From NCBI GenBank assembly GCA_023664325.1, contig JAMPFS010000002.1:62001-126000 (forward strand): DNA of 64,000 bases. The letters run 5' to 3'. This stretch comes from Clostridium sp. (GTDB taxonomy: Bacteria; Bacillota; Clostridia; Lachnospirales; Lachnospiraceae). The stretch's first letter is position 1; each line of letters begins with the position of its first letter. Below are positions 9,014-18,221 of this stretch, piece by piece. The position numbers were made by a program, and so were the translations under genes. The notes beneath the pieces are model-generated. The model was not told where the DNA came from. It did no database searches and saw only the letters and a list, made by a program, of their open reading frames with translations.

Positions 9014-10225
9014 CTATGCCAGTCCCGCCTCTAAGGTTTTACGGATTTCCTTAATGAAATTCTCGGAATTTAGCACGGTTGGATTCTCAATGGTTGTAAT
9101 CAGCGCCAAATCCTTTGTCATTTTGCCGGACTCAATCGTTTCAAGGGTTGCTGACTCTAATTTATCTGCAAATGCGCAAAGCGCCGGAATTGCATCAAGC
9201 TCCCCTCGTTTTCTCAAAGCGCCTGTCCACGCAAAGATGGTTGCCACGGAATTGGTAGATGTCTCCTCACCCTTTAAGTGCTTATAGTAATGTCTCTGAA
9301 CCGTTCCATGCGCCGCCTCGTATTCATAGACTCCGGATGGAGAAACCAGCACAGACGTCATCATTGCCAGGGAACCAAATGCGGATGAAACCATATCAGA
9401 CATCACATCACCATCATAGTTCTTACATGCCCAGATAAACCCGCCCTCTGCTTTCATAACACGGGCTACCGCATCATCAATCAGCGTATAGAAATACTCA
9501 ATGCCCGCAGCCTTAAACTTCTCATCATACTCTGCTGTGTAGATTTCCTGAAAAATATCTTTGAATCTATGGTCATATTTCTTGGAAATCGTATCCTTTG
9601 TCGCAAACCATACAGACTGCTTCGTATCTAACGCATAATTAAAGCATGCCCGCGCAAAGCTTTCAATGGAGTTATCAAGGTTATGCATACCCTGAATCAC
9701 ACCCGGCCCTGTAAACTCATGGATGGTTTCACGGATCTCGGTTCCATCCTCGCTGGTAAATACCAGTTCTGCTTTACCGGCGCCCGGTATGCGCATCTCC
9801 GCATTCTTATATACATCACCATAGGCATGTCTTGCAAGTGTAATCGGTTTTACCCAGTTTTTCACACAAGGTTCAATCCCCTTCACAACAATCGGCGCCC
9901 GGAATACCGTTCCATCTAAGGCTGCGCGAATCGTTCCATTCGGTGACTTCCACATTTCCTTTAAATCATATTCGGTCATACGGGCAGCATTTGGCGTGAT
10001 GGTTGCGCATTTCACTGCCACGCCATACTTCTTGGTTGCCTCTGCCGAATCAATCGTCACCTGGTCATTGGTCTTATTTCTGTATTCCAGTCCAAGATCA
10101 TAATACTCTGTCTTTAAATCAATAAATGGAAGCAAAAGCTCATCCTTAATCATCTTCCAGAGAATCCTCGTCATCTCATCCCCGTCCATCTCTACCAACG
10201 GAGTCGTCATTTTAATCTTATCCAT
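9014..10225 (-). CDS. icd: NADP-dependent isocitrate dehydrogenase
   Basis: It converts isocitrate to 2-oxoglutarate plus CO2 with NADP+, the step that feeds glutamate synthesis in anaerobes with a partial TCA cycle. The 403-residue protein belongs to the homodimeric subfamily II (eukaryote-like): MDGDEMTRILW near the N-terminus, the substrate loop KSPNGTIRAALDGTVFR, and metal-binding AspAsp in NYDGDVMSD. Length is normal. The start ATG is preceded by AAGGAGGAT. An aconitase-family gene lies 9.5 kb away on the same strand; no citrate synthase gene is in the window. A copy of the 170-bp repeat begins 67 bp upstream. Confidence 0.96.
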   Translation of the reverse strand: MDKIKMTTPLVEMDGDEMTRILWKMIKDELLLPFIDLKTEYYDLGLEYRNKTNDQVTIDSAEATKKYGVAVKCATITPNAARMTEYDLKEMWKSPNGTIRAALDGTVFRAPIVVKGIEPCVKNWVKPITLARHAYGDVYKNAEMRIPGAGKAELVFTSEDGTEIRETIHEFTGPGVIQGMHNLDNSIESFARACFNYALDTKQSVWFATKDTISKKYDHRFKDIFQEIYTAEYDEKFKAAGIEYFYTLIDDAVARVMKAEGGFIWACKNYDGDVMSDMVSSAFGSLAMMTSVLVSPSGVYEYEAAHGTVQRHYYKHLKGEETSTNSVATIFAWTGALRKRGELDAIPALCAFADKLESATLETIESGKMTKDLALITTIENPTVLNSENFIKEIRKTLEAGLA

Positions 10226-10291
10226 TTCTATGTATCCTCCTTAATGTATCTTTAAATAGGCAGTTACGAATATAGGTTTTCCAAGACGTCT

Positions 10292-10465
10292 GTTGTACAA
10301 TATAGACAAATATCATAAGCCAGGCGCTTTGGAGCCGCCAGTTCTTAGCGAGGTTTTTTCGAGCTTAGCACTGTTGCGAGCGACAAGCAGTGCAAACGTG
10401 CCTGCGTTGATTTGTCTATATTGTACAACGGACGTTAGCGAAAACAAAGTTTCGCAAATGCCTAG
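10292..10465. repeat. Interspersed repeat, copy 1 (terminal inverted repeats)
   Basis: A roughly 170-bp non-coding element. Outer arms GTTGTACAATATAGACAAAT (10292-10311) and its exact complement (10410-10429) form 20-bp perfect inverted repeats. Between them is a GC-richer core with a small hairpin (GCACTG...CAGTGC). Homology with copy 2 (about 13369-13537) continues past the right arm into a short hairpin GCGAAA...TTTCGC (10438-10455). No protein is encoded. It occupies most of the gap 10226-10589 between the AEC transporter gene and icd; the remainder to 10589 shows only AT-rich sequence with no clear terminator. It could be a MITE or a structured RNA or terminator element. Confidence 0.85.
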
Positions 10466-10589
10466 AGATATACTTTAACAGAAAAAGAAGGATATGGCAA
10501 ACAATTCTATGGATAAAAATGTATTTTTCACTTATTTTACCTTTCACCTTTCCATTTTCAGGAAAAAATCGCTCTGCTTCTTAAGATAA

Positions 10590-11540
10590 TTAAATATATC
10601 CGCCATTTTTCAGCAGAAAAATAATCAGAGTCAGGGTGACCGAAGAAAGAAGCGTTGTCACGACAACAATACCGGAGGCAAGCACCCCATCATTGTCCAT
10701 ATTCTTCGCCATAATATAGGAGCTTACCGTGGTTGGCGCTCCCGTAAGGATCAGCATGGCAACCAGGCTCTCGCCCCGAAATCCCATCCATATGGCTAAC
10801 GGCAGAAAAATACCCGGGATAACCACTAATTTTATAACGGATGCAGCCACGGTAAGTTTCATCCGTTTCATGGCTTTACCGGTGGAGAACCCACCGCCAA
10901 TCGCAAGCAGCGCCAGCGGTGTGGAAAGACTTGCCACACTATTCATGCTCTTTTGCAAAATCACCGGAAATTCAAACCGGAGCAGGGCAAATGGTATCCC
11001 CAGCACAATGCCAATGATGATTGGATTGGTAACAATCCCTTTCAGGGTTTTCTTCATAACCGCTTTTGTATCGTTCTCCCCTTCATTGGCGCTTCGCACC
11101 AGCACCAGCACGGAAAAAATATTAAACAGCGGAATGGATGCTACAATCATCATCGGAACCAGCCCGCTGTCTCCATAGATATTTTGCGCAAAAGCAATTC
11201 CGAGAATTGCCGCGCTTCCCCGGAACGCCCCCTGGACAAAACTTCCAATCATACTCTTATCCCTTATAAAAAGTTCAGCAAAAAACCATGTCATGCCAAA
11301 AAATACACAGGTTCCGAAAAAGCAGAACAGCACAAACTTAAGGTCAAAGTCATTGGATAAGTCCGCCTCTGCGATGTCTTTGAACACGAAAACCGGCAAT
11401 GCCACTTTAAATACCAGCTTATCTGCCACGGACACAAACTCATCCGTCAAAAATCCGATCCGTTTTAACCACCATCCCAGAATCATCACCAGAAAAATCG
11501 GCATAGTGGCATTCATGCTGTACATAAAATTCTCTAACAT
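10590..11540 (-). CDS. AEC-family (auxin efflux carrier-like) transporter
   Basis: A 316-residue polytopic membrane protein with about ten hydrophobic helices, starting MLENFMYSMNATMPIFLVM. The N-terminal pattern MPIFLVMILGWWLKRIGFL and the C-terminal GAPTTVSSYIMAKNMDND with SSVTLTLIIFLL are typical of the AEC family, which exports organic acids such as malate or malonate. The start is the ATG after GGGAAGAAGGAA; the frame stays open upstream but without a better signal. It follows the 56-residue peptide gene by 63 bp and may be in one unit with the hydrogenase-like gene. The substrate cannot be read from sequence. Confidence 0.85.
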   Translation of the reverse strand: MLENFMYSMNATMPIFLVMILGWWLKRIGFLTDEFVSVADKLVFKVALPVFVFKDIAEADLSNDFDLKFVLFCFFGTCVFFGMTWFFAELFIRDKSMIGSFVQGAFRGSAAILGIAFAQNIYGDSGLVPMMIVASIPLFNIFSVLVLVRSANEGENDTKAVMKKTLKGIVTNPIIIGIVLGIPFALLRFEFPVILQKSMNSVASLSTPLALLAIGGGFSTGKAMKRMKLTVAASVIKLVVIPGIFLPLAIWMGFRGESLVAMLILTGAPTTVSSYIMAKNMDNDGVLASGIVVVTTLLSSVTLTLIIFLLKNGGYI

Positions 11541-11603
11541 TTCCTTCTTCCCTTTCACACAATACAGGGTGCGAACCAGCCAGTCCGCACCCTGCATTTT
11601 ATC

Positions 11604-11774
11604 CTATCGCAGACCATCCATTTCATCCTCTTTGGAGTCTGCATCATCACCATTCTTATTGCCCATAATAAACAATGCCACAACGACTATAATGGACACA
11701 ATCATGCAGATCGCAATCAGCCAGGGCTTTGAAGTGTCTCCGGTTTGCGCCATTCCCACTAAATAATTTAACAT
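11604..11774 (-). CDS. Small single-pass membrane protein, 56 residues
   Basis: ATG at 11772-11774 with AGGAG 5 nt upstream, stop TAG at 11604-11606. The product has a short N-terminus (MLNYLVGMA), the segment QTGDTSKPW, one hydrophobic helix (about 18-37) and a charged tail with many Asp/Glu. TGDTSxPxxW followed by a membrane helix looks like the end of a sortase-anchored protein, but there is no LPxTG and no exported domain before it. It sits between the hydrogenase-like and AEC genes on the same strand, 41 and 63 bp away. Function is unknown. Coding status rests on the RBS, the clean helix and the context. Confidence 0.7.
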   Translation of the reverse strand: MLNYLVGMAQTGDTSKPWLIAICMIVSIIVVVALFIMGNKNGDDADSKEDEMDGLR

Positions 11775-11815
11775 CTTTCTCCTCTTTTCTACTGATTGTT
11801 CCCAGGCAATCCCTT

Positions 11816-13324
11816 TTAGTCCTCCGGATGATAATTCTTCACGACCTCTTTGTCCGGAATTGTCTGCTTCGTCTCTCTGACAAACTTGCCAACTTCTGCG
11901 GTAGCCTTATTAATCGGAATATTGGTTCCGGCGCCTGCAACGCATCCTCCCGGGCAGCCCATGCCCTCAATCAGACAGCCGTTTTTCCGTCCTGCTTTGG
12001 CAAGCATCAGCATTTTCCGGCATTCATCCAGTCCTTCCGCATGTTCAATGTGTACTTCCGTTCCCGGATAATATTCATTGATACAATCCTCAACCGCCTT
12101 CGCCACGCCGCCTGCGACGGCATATCCGCGCCCGGCTCCGGTCGCATCATTCATCGGTTCCCCGACACGGAAATCATCAAACTCAATATCTCTTGAAATG
12201 AACATGGCATCCAATTCCTCAAAGGTAATGACAAAATCCACATCGCTTCGGATGGTTCTGCGCATGGCTTCCAGTTTTTTTGCCGCACATGGGCCAATGA
12301 ACACGACAGAGGAATCCGCATGCTCCTTTTTTATCATGCGGGCTGTCGCCACCATCGGAGTCAGGGCATTGGAAATCTTATCGATCGTTTCCGGAAAATG
12401 TTTTTTGGAAAGCATTGCCCAGGACGGACAACAGGATGTTAATAAAAATGGCACTTTCCCTGTTGCAACTTCCTTTACATAATGCTCTGCCTCTGTCATG
12501 GCTCCCATATCGGCTCCCATTGCCACTTCATATACTCCCGCAAAACCAAGCTTTAACAGCGCCACCTTTATTTTATCCGGTGTGGCATATTCCCCGAACT
12601 GTCCTACAAATGCCGGAGCAAGCGCTGCATAAATCTTCTTGCCGGAGCGGAGCGCCCGGATTAACTGAAATATCTGGGATTTATCCGCAATTGCGCCAAA
12701 CGGACAATTCACCATGCACATACCACAGGACACGCATTTTTTCTCATCAATCTTTGCGCGCCCAAGTTCATCACTTACAATGGCATTCGCTCCGCAGGCA
12801 TCCGCACAGGGACGGCGTTTGTGGGAAATCGCATCATACGGACAGTTTGCCTTACATTTTCCGCATTTAATACATGCCTTCTTGTCAATAACAGACCGCC
12901 CATTCTCCATATGGATTGCCCCGACCGGGCAAACCTCCATACAGGGGTGCGCCACACATCCCTTACACTGGTTGCTCACCTCGTATATATTATGTTCGCA
13001 GGCATTACATGCCGCCGGAATCACCTGCATAAGCGGCGGCTCATAATATTTCTCGTCAATATTGCTCTCCTCAATCCCCTGTGTCAGATGCACCGGTTTA
13101 TCCTCCGGTCTTAACGACATACCCATCGCAAGACGGATACGTTCTCTCGTAATGGCGCGTTCCCTGTAAATACTCTCACAATACTGCGGAGTATCCCCCG
13201 GTGTAATCTTATATGGAATCGCCTCAATATCATCTATAATATTATCTGATTGATAGGCAATATTCGCAATCTCTACAAATACCTGCTTTCTAAGCCGTCT
13301 TACATCTGTCTCTAATCCTCGCAC
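11816..13324 (-). CDS. [FeFe]-hydrogenase-like iron-sulfur protein
   Basis: About 502 residues. The N-terminal third has several ferredoxin-type Cys clusters (CKGCVAHPCMEVCPVGAI, CIKCGKCKANCPYDAI, CVSCGMCMVNCPFGAI). The H-cluster domain follows with L1 TSCCPSW, L2 GPCAAKKLEA and L3 EGMGCPGGC. All four H-cluster Cys are present. The motifs differ from prototypical HydA (MPCTAKK; EVMACPGGCxxGGG): L2 has G for M and L3 ends in AGAG. This suggests a non-prototypical group, perhaps group B; whether it evolves or takes up H2 is unknown. The frame is open to 13345 (TTG), but GGAGGAG lies 6 nt before the GTG at 13324, which I take as the start. Repeat copy 2 begins about 45 bp upstream. Confidence 0.88.
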   Translation of the reverse strand: MRGLETDVRRLRKQVFVEIANIAYQSDNIIDDIEAIPYKITPGDTPQYCESIYRERAITRERIRLAMGMSLRPEDKPVHLTQGIEESNIDEKYYEPPLMQVIPAACNACEHNIYEVSNQCKGCVAHPCMEVCPVGAIHMENGRSVIDKKACIKCGKCKANCPYDAISHKRRPCADACGANAIVSDELGRAKIDEKKCVSCGMCMVNCPFGAIADKSQIFQLIRALRSGKKIYAALAPAFVGQFGEYATPDKIKVALLKLGFAGVYEVAMGADMGAMTEAEHYVKEVATGKVPFLLTSCCPSWAMLSKKHFPETIDKISNALTPMVATARMIKKEHADSSVVFIGPCAAKKLEAMRRTIRSDVDFVITFEELDAMFISRDIEFDDFRVGEPMNDATGAGRGYAVAGGVAKAVEDCINEYYPGTEVHIEHAEGLDECRKMLMLAKAGRKNGCLIEGMGCPGGCVAGAGTNIPINKATAEVGKFVRETKQTIPDKEVVKNYHPED

Positions 13325-13368
13325 CTTTCTCTCCTCCATTATCAAAAACTTCTAATTCACAACTCTAG

Positions 13369-13537
13369 CTGTACAATATAGACAATATCATAAGCAGGTG
13401 CTTGGGAACCGCCGGTGGTTAGCGAGGTTTTCTCGAGCTTAGCACCGTTGCGAGTGACAAGCAGCGAAAGCGTGCCTGCATTGATTTGTCTATATTGTAC
13501 AACAGACAGTTGCGAAATCAGAGTTTCGTAATTCCCT
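13369..13537. repeat. Interspersed repeat, copy 2
   Basis: Same orientation and nearly full-length match to copy 1. Left arm CTGTACAATATAGACAATAT (one base shorter inside), right arm 13484-13503 identical to copy 1, then the small hairpin GCGAAA...TTTCGT (13512-13529). The core shared by both copies includes TTAGCGAGGTTTT, TCGAGCTTAGCAC and GCGTGCCTGC. It fills most of the gap 13346-13618 upstream of the hydrogenase-like gene. The rest of the gap shows nothing I can name. Confidence 0.85.
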
Positions 13538-13618
13538 GTTATAGAAGTCATTATACAATATCTGCGAAGATATTTCCACTTTATCTTTGCCTTTTTCGGA
13601 TTCCTTCATAAAAAACTT

Positions 13619-15928
13619 TCATCTGCTCTCATTTACATAGGTCTCGACACGGTTCTGAATGATCTCCACGGTTTTATCCAAGTCCTTATCCCCTGCAAAA
13701 TATGCCTGGGCTTCCTCCAATACAATATCCAGTATAGCTTCATCATAAAACATGCATTTCTTTGTCCGGCGAATCAAATCCAGATAGATACCTACATCCT
13801 CCTGCGATACCGGGCCTACCTTTACCTCATTGCTGCCAAAGGTAAAGGATTCCTTTTCAATCGGCACAACCTCGTCCCCAAATTCGTCAATATAGCGCTC
13901 CTCAGCCGTCACCGCCCGGATTCGCATATCCAAACAGTCCTGCCTGGTCGGCGTTGCATAAAACGCGGGATATTTCCGGTACATCTCATACTGGTATTCC
14001 TTTTCCCCGAGCAGGCGGATAAACTCCCATGCCTTATCCTTTACCTTCGACTGGGAATAGATACCGGTCGCCGAATCAAATTGGAAGTAGGAACCCTCCC
14101 TTTCCTTATTGGGAAAACCAATAAAGGTAATATCCTCCCCAAAGCGCTGGTGAATATTTTGCACATCCGTCAGGGAAACACCCTGTTCTGCCTCAAGCAG
14201 AACTTTCCCATTGGTAAACAGCAGGTTCAAGTCGTCAAGATATTCTGAAAATTCCTCATCTGTATACTCCATTTCTTTCAAGCCGCGGTTGCAGAGCAAT
14301 AAAATATCCCGAAACGCTTCACTGTCAAAGTTACATTCTCCTGTCTGCCAATCCACAAAATCCGTGAGTCCGCTAAATAAAAAGTCACTAAGCATCATCT
14401 CTTTCTCTTCATTATAAAACGGCAGCACATCATCCCCCTTTTTTTCCAAAGCAGCCTTCATCTCATCAAAGGTCCACCCGCTTTCGCTGCCGACATCACT
14501 CGTCCTGCCCGCCACCGTATTGATTGAGAAATACGGAGCAAGGTAATACAGCTTTCCGTCAATCTTCATCCCTTCCAATACAGAGGGAATAAATGCATCC
14601 ATATTCACTTTCTCGTCCTTCTCATAATACGGTGTCAAATCCGCCAGCAGTCCTTTAGAAACGCACTGTTCTACCGAAATCGGCAGGGCAGACAGGCAGA
14701 TGATATCCGGAACATTCCCGGCGGCAATATCCATATAAATCCCCTGGTGGTAATCCTCACCGTCGATATCCCCAATCTCATAAATTTTAAATTCAATCTT
14801 ATAATCCTTATTTTCCCGGTTAAATTCCCTTGCCGCCCTAATCAGGGAGTCGGAAACCGCATAATCCGCATAGGTAATCGTCTGCTTTGCCCTGACTACT
14901 TCCGGCTCCACCCATGTGTAAAGCTCCATGCCAAATGCTCCATTTTCATACGCATTATCGTATAACACACCGACAAACCGGTTGTCACCCGCATAAACAA
15001 AACCTTTGACATCCGCCGAGGTCAGATAAGAACTCGCTGCATCTAACAGCTTCTTTTCCTTTTTCTCGTCAATATTATAGCCATAGATACCGAAGCGGTT
15101 CTTCATATAAAAATCATACTCGGCGCCGTCCAGAAGACAGTTCCCCTCCGCAGAAGCATTCAAGATCCCGGAAAGCGCCTTTCCCGCCTTTTTTTGTTCT
15201 GTATCCAGAATACATGCCTCCACTTCCGCATATCCGCCGCTGTGAATCACATTCTGCACATAGACAATCCGGCCATCTTTTGTCCTTGCCATATCGCAAA
15301 GCGACTGGTCTTCCCGAAGCTCCACCTCACCGGACAGTTGAAAGTTCCCATTTAGAATATAAATGATCCGGTTGGATGCCACAAATACATTTCCACTGCC
15401 ATCCGCCACAACACGGCTCATAAAAGCATCCTCCAAAAGCCCCAGCGAAGCGGTGAGATTTTCCCGAAGCTTCACCTTTCCGCCTTCATCCTGCCTTAAC
15501 AGCCAGATTCCCTCCGCGCCGGAAATCATATGGACAATACTGCCGTCATCCTCCACATAAAATGCCTTTATGCTCTCCTGTTCCGACAGTTCCAGCGGCA
15601 TCTCTTCCAGACCGCCCCCATCGATTGCAAGTTTATAAAAATGAAACTCTGCTTTTGTATCGTTCTGCGCGCCGGATTCCCCATCCGATGGGATTTCGCC
15701 CTCTGCCTGCTTTGCGCTTAGGAGATAGAGTGTTCCATTTTTCACACAATATGCTTCCGGTTCTCCCTCCATGCCATCCACTGCAAGCGCATTCCCCTCA
15801 TATACCATGCCGGAAGTATCCTCTTGTTCCTGCGTATTCCCATCACCGGAAGCATCCTGCTTCTTCCCGCAGCCGGAAACCGAAAGCATGAGCATCGCAG
15901 CCATCACTGCCAAAATCCATTTTTTCAT
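13619..15928 (-). CDS. Large lipoprotein with C-terminal solute-binding domain
   Basis: 769 residues. Signal peptide with lipobox ending SVSGC (Cys20) predicts a lipid-anchored surface protein. Residues about 45-350 have repeated strand-rich units (for example DGSGNVFVASNRIIYIL) resembling a beta-propeller. From about 370 to the end it resembles a family 1 extracellular solute-binding protein: AAGNVPDIICLSALP, a domain with WTFDEMKAAL, and DKAWEFIRLLGEKEYQYEM. ATG follows GGGAGTGGTATGA. It is the last gene of the gntR/ABC-2 unit, 31 bp after the second permease. It could present a ligand to that transporter, though ABC-2 exporters do not normally use such proteins. Confidence 0.82.
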   Translation of the reverse strand: MKKWILAVMAAMLMLSVSGCGKKQDASGDGNTQEQEDTSGMVYEGNALAVDGMEGEPEAYCVKNGTLYLLSAKQAEGEIPSDGESGAQNDTKAEFHFYKLAIDGGGLEEMPLELSEQESIKAFYVEDDGSIVHMISGAEGIWLLRQDEGGKVKLRENLTASLGLLEDAFMSRVVADGSGNVFVASNRIIYILNGNFQLSGEVELREDQSLCDMARTKDGRIVYVQNVIHSGGYAEVEACILDTEQKKAGKALSGILNASAEGNCLLDGAEYDFYMKNRFGIYGYNIDEKKEKKLLDAASSYLTSADVKGFVYAGDNRFVGVLYDNAYENGAFGMELYTWVEPEVVRAKQTITYADYAVSDSLIRAAREFNRENKDYKIEFKIYEIGDIDGEDYHQGIYMDIAAGNVPDIICLSALPISVEQCVSKGLLADLTPYYEKDEKVNMDAFIPSVLEGMKIDGKLYYLAPYFSINTVAGRTSDVGSESGWTFDEMKAALEKKGDDVLPFYNEEKEMMLSDFLFSGLTDFVDWQTGECNFDSEAFRDILLLCNRGLKEMEYTDEEFSEYLDDLNLLFTNGKVLLEAEQGVSLTDVQNIHQRFGEDITFIGFPNKEREGSYFQFDSATGIYSQSKVKDKAWEFIRLLGEKEYQYEMYRKYPAFYATPTRQDCLDMRIRAVTAEERYIDEFGDEVVPIEKESFTFGSNEVKVGPVSQEDVGIYLDLIRRTKKCMFYDEAILDIVLEEAQAYFAGDKDLDKTVEIIQNRVETYVNESR

Positions 15929-15959
15929 TCATACCACTCCCATTGACTTATACAGATAT

Positions 15960-17237
15960 TCACCGTCTATTTTGATGCGGCAAAAAACTTCTTTTGCATT
16001 CCGGTGTCATCCACCGCACACACAATACCGCTATACATATGCTGCTTAGGACAATCAGCGCTATATGCCACAAACTATCCCCAACCTCCAGTACCCCTAT
16101 TCCCAGACAACAGATCATAGCAGCAATTAATACTGCGTATATATATTTCACAAAGGAAAAATAGAAAATCTGACTGGATGCCTCCTTTTTGCCGGCAAGC
16201 AGAATTTCCCAGACAAGCAGCATGACTGCCACCAAAAAATTTCCCCATACAACTTCCGGCATCGGTATCTTTCCATATTGTCGATATTCCGACAGCGCCG
16301 CATCAACATTTAACCAGTCCAGCGCTGCATTCCGTACGAACTGATTTTTGCTAAGAGCGCCCGGATCCTGACCCGCAAACTTTCCTTCTGCCATTTTGTA
16401 AAATACATCGGTGAGCGGCTCCCCATCATAATAAATTCCCGCGCTGATTCCATATTCACCATTGTACAAATCTTCCAATGCAAGATCCGCATCCTGCGAG
16501 TCGGTAAGATCATAAATCTCATCATATTTTTTCGTATATTCCTCATCTTCCCCATAATACAGAACATCATCATATGACGATCTGTTATCTATTGACACAA
16601 ATGCCCAGAAATAATTGCCTCCCAGAGTATCCTCCGCCATAATCAGTATGCCTGACAACAGTCCAAGCATGGCAATGGAACCAAATATTTTCCATGTTCC
16701 GTTCACGATAAGCGACTCCACCAGATGGGATGCCGCAAGCAGCATCAGCAGATAAGCTGCCACCACAATCATTCCCGGATACACAGCCTCAAACAGCCAC
16801 GGAATCTCCACATGATAGTGTGCAAACCATATTTTTGCATATAGAAAACAGCCAAGCCAATAGACAAAATTTGGCAAAAGCACAAGCGCATAATCCGCAA
16901 GCCAGTAAAAGATCTGAGTCTTCCTTTTTGTCAGCGGCAGTGTCGCTAAAAACTCCCTGCCATAAGAATTGCGCTCGGTCTGATACTTATATAATTTGAA
17001 TATGCAATATGCTGCCACTGTTATTATGATATTGGTGGTATTCACATTGCAGACACTTCCCAGGACATCGGAAATCAAATAACCAATACAAACAATAAAT
17101 TCTTCTTCACTTAAATGATCTACCATGCCTAAATAATCTACCCAAATCAGGTTAAAATCATAGATCAGCATGACAAGAATAATCAGTAAAGCAGCGCTCC
17201 CATAGCTTTTCCATTCATGTTTTAACAGCTTTTTCAT
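15960..17237 (-). CDS. ABC-2 type transporter permease
   Basis: 425-residue membrane protein. The start MKKLLKHEWKSYG and six or so hydrophobic helices (first at about 14-32) fit ABC-2 permeases. A long soluble loop (about 215-305, rich in Asp, Glu and Tyr) lies between helices 4 and 5, and the C-terminus is basic. It is separated from the preceding permease gene by one base, so the two are translationally linked and probably form the membrane channel together with the ATPase encoded upstream. The substrate is unknown. Confidence 0.8.
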   Translation of the reverse strand: MKKLLKHEWKSYGSAALLIILVMLIYDFNLIWVDYLGMVDHLSEEEFIVCIGYLISDVLGSVCNVNTTNIIITVAAYCIFKLYKYQTERNSYGREFLATLPLTKRKTQIFYWLADYALVLLPNFVYWLGCFLYAKIWFAHYHVEIPWLFEAVYPGMIVVAAYLLMLLAASHLVESLIVNGTWKIFGSIAMLGLLSGILIMAEDTLGGNYFWAFVSIDNRSSYDDVLYYGEDEEYTKKYDEIYDLTDSQDADLALEDLYNGEYGISAGIYYDGEPLTDVFYKMAEGKFAGQDPGALSKNQFVRNAALDWLNVDAALSEYRQYGKIPMPEVVWGNFLVAVMLLVWEILLAGKKEASSQIFYFSFVKYIYAVLIAAMICCLGIGVLEVGDSLWHIALIVLSSICIAVLCVRWMTPECKRSFLPHQNRR

Positions 17238-17238
17238 A

Positions 17239-18216
17239 TCATTTCACCTCCCAACGGTCAGATTTTATGTGCTGATCCCTTTGTAACAGAAACCATAGTA
17301 CTCCACATATAATTGCTCCCACCAGTATGGCTGCCGGATCTTCCACCCAGAAAACCCTGCAGCATATGTTTGTTGTAAAAACACCGCAGACAACAGGAAA
17401 CAAATAGTCAAGAAATGGAAAATAAAACCATTTTCCCCTCGAAAGCTCCCGTTTCTCCGCAGCAATAATAATCAGTAAAATCATGAAAACAGTAACACCC
17501 AAAAGATTCGCCAGCCCGGTCATTCCAGCCGGTTTGTGATAGAGGTCGCGCAAAAAGAATTCCGGTGTCAGCAAGTATCCAAGCAGCGAATCACTGGATT
17601 CATAAACTTCCAGAAAATATGCGATGCTCCAGACTGCCGCCATAACCGCCATTCCCACGATACCATTTTTACAAATCACAATGCCAAGATAGAGAATCGT
17701 AAATGCGCATACAAGATAAAGCAGATAGCATAAACCTACCTTCCAAAGCTCCATGCCTGCAATTTGCGCCTCCTCCTTCCATGCCTGGTCTGTGGCGATC
17801 AAGGCGCTATTATGCCGAGCCTGCGCAATGGCAAAGGTACATATCGTAACCAGCCAGGGAATCACAATCACCCCTAAACTGCATATATAATCATGTATGG
17901 CAGCCATCCGTTTCTTAACCGGCATAAACATCTGAAATTCCATTGTCCGCCTGTCCACAAACGAGAAATGCCTCACAAACAAAAGCAATGCCATGCCAAG
18001 CAGGGCAACCCAGAAATTTATCAGATCATATGCATCTGCCTTATCCCAAAAGATCTCCGCCATAGCATACAATGCCTGTTCGGATGGATCCTTTGGTTTT
18101 AACTGCCTTAGTACATATATGTTGTTACTGATTACCGGAAGCAATGCAATACAAAGGCTTGCCAGATAGAACCGCCACGTCTCTTTGGTGAGTTTTACAA
18201 AATCCTTCATATCCAT
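17239..18216 (-). CDS. ABC-2 type transporter permease
   Basis: 325-residue polytopic membrane protein beginning MDMKDFVKLTKETWRFYL, with about six hydrophobic helices. FVDRRTMEFQMFMPVKKR after the second helix matches the conserved cytoplasmic segment of YtrC/D-like permeases. It is 5 bp from the ATPase gene and 1 bp from the next permease gene. Family recognition is by layout and context; specific function is unknown. Confidence 0.78.
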   Translation of the reverse strand: MDMKDFVKLTKETWRFYLASLCIALLPVISNNIYVLRQLKPKDPSEQALYAMAEIFWDKADAYDLINFWVALLGMALLLFVRHFSFVDRRTMEFQMFMPVKKRMAAIHDYICSLGVIVIPWLVTICTFAIAQARHNSALIATDQAWKEEAQIAGMELWKVGLCYLLYLVCAFTILYLGIVICKNGIVGMAVMAAVWSIAYFLEVYESSDSLLGYLLTPEFFLRDLYHKPAGMTGLANLLGVTVFMILLIIIAAEKRELSRGKWFYFPFLDYLFPVVCGVFTTNICCRVFWVEDPAAILVGAIICGVLWFLLQRDQHIKSDRWEVK

Positions 18217-18221
18217 CCCTC

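Noticed and set aside
10293..10478. Open frame of about 61 codons inside repeat copy 1 (and a 64-codon one on the other strand in copy 2)
   Set aside because: Both lie wholly within the non-coding repeat, have no RBS and are not equivalent frames in the two copies.
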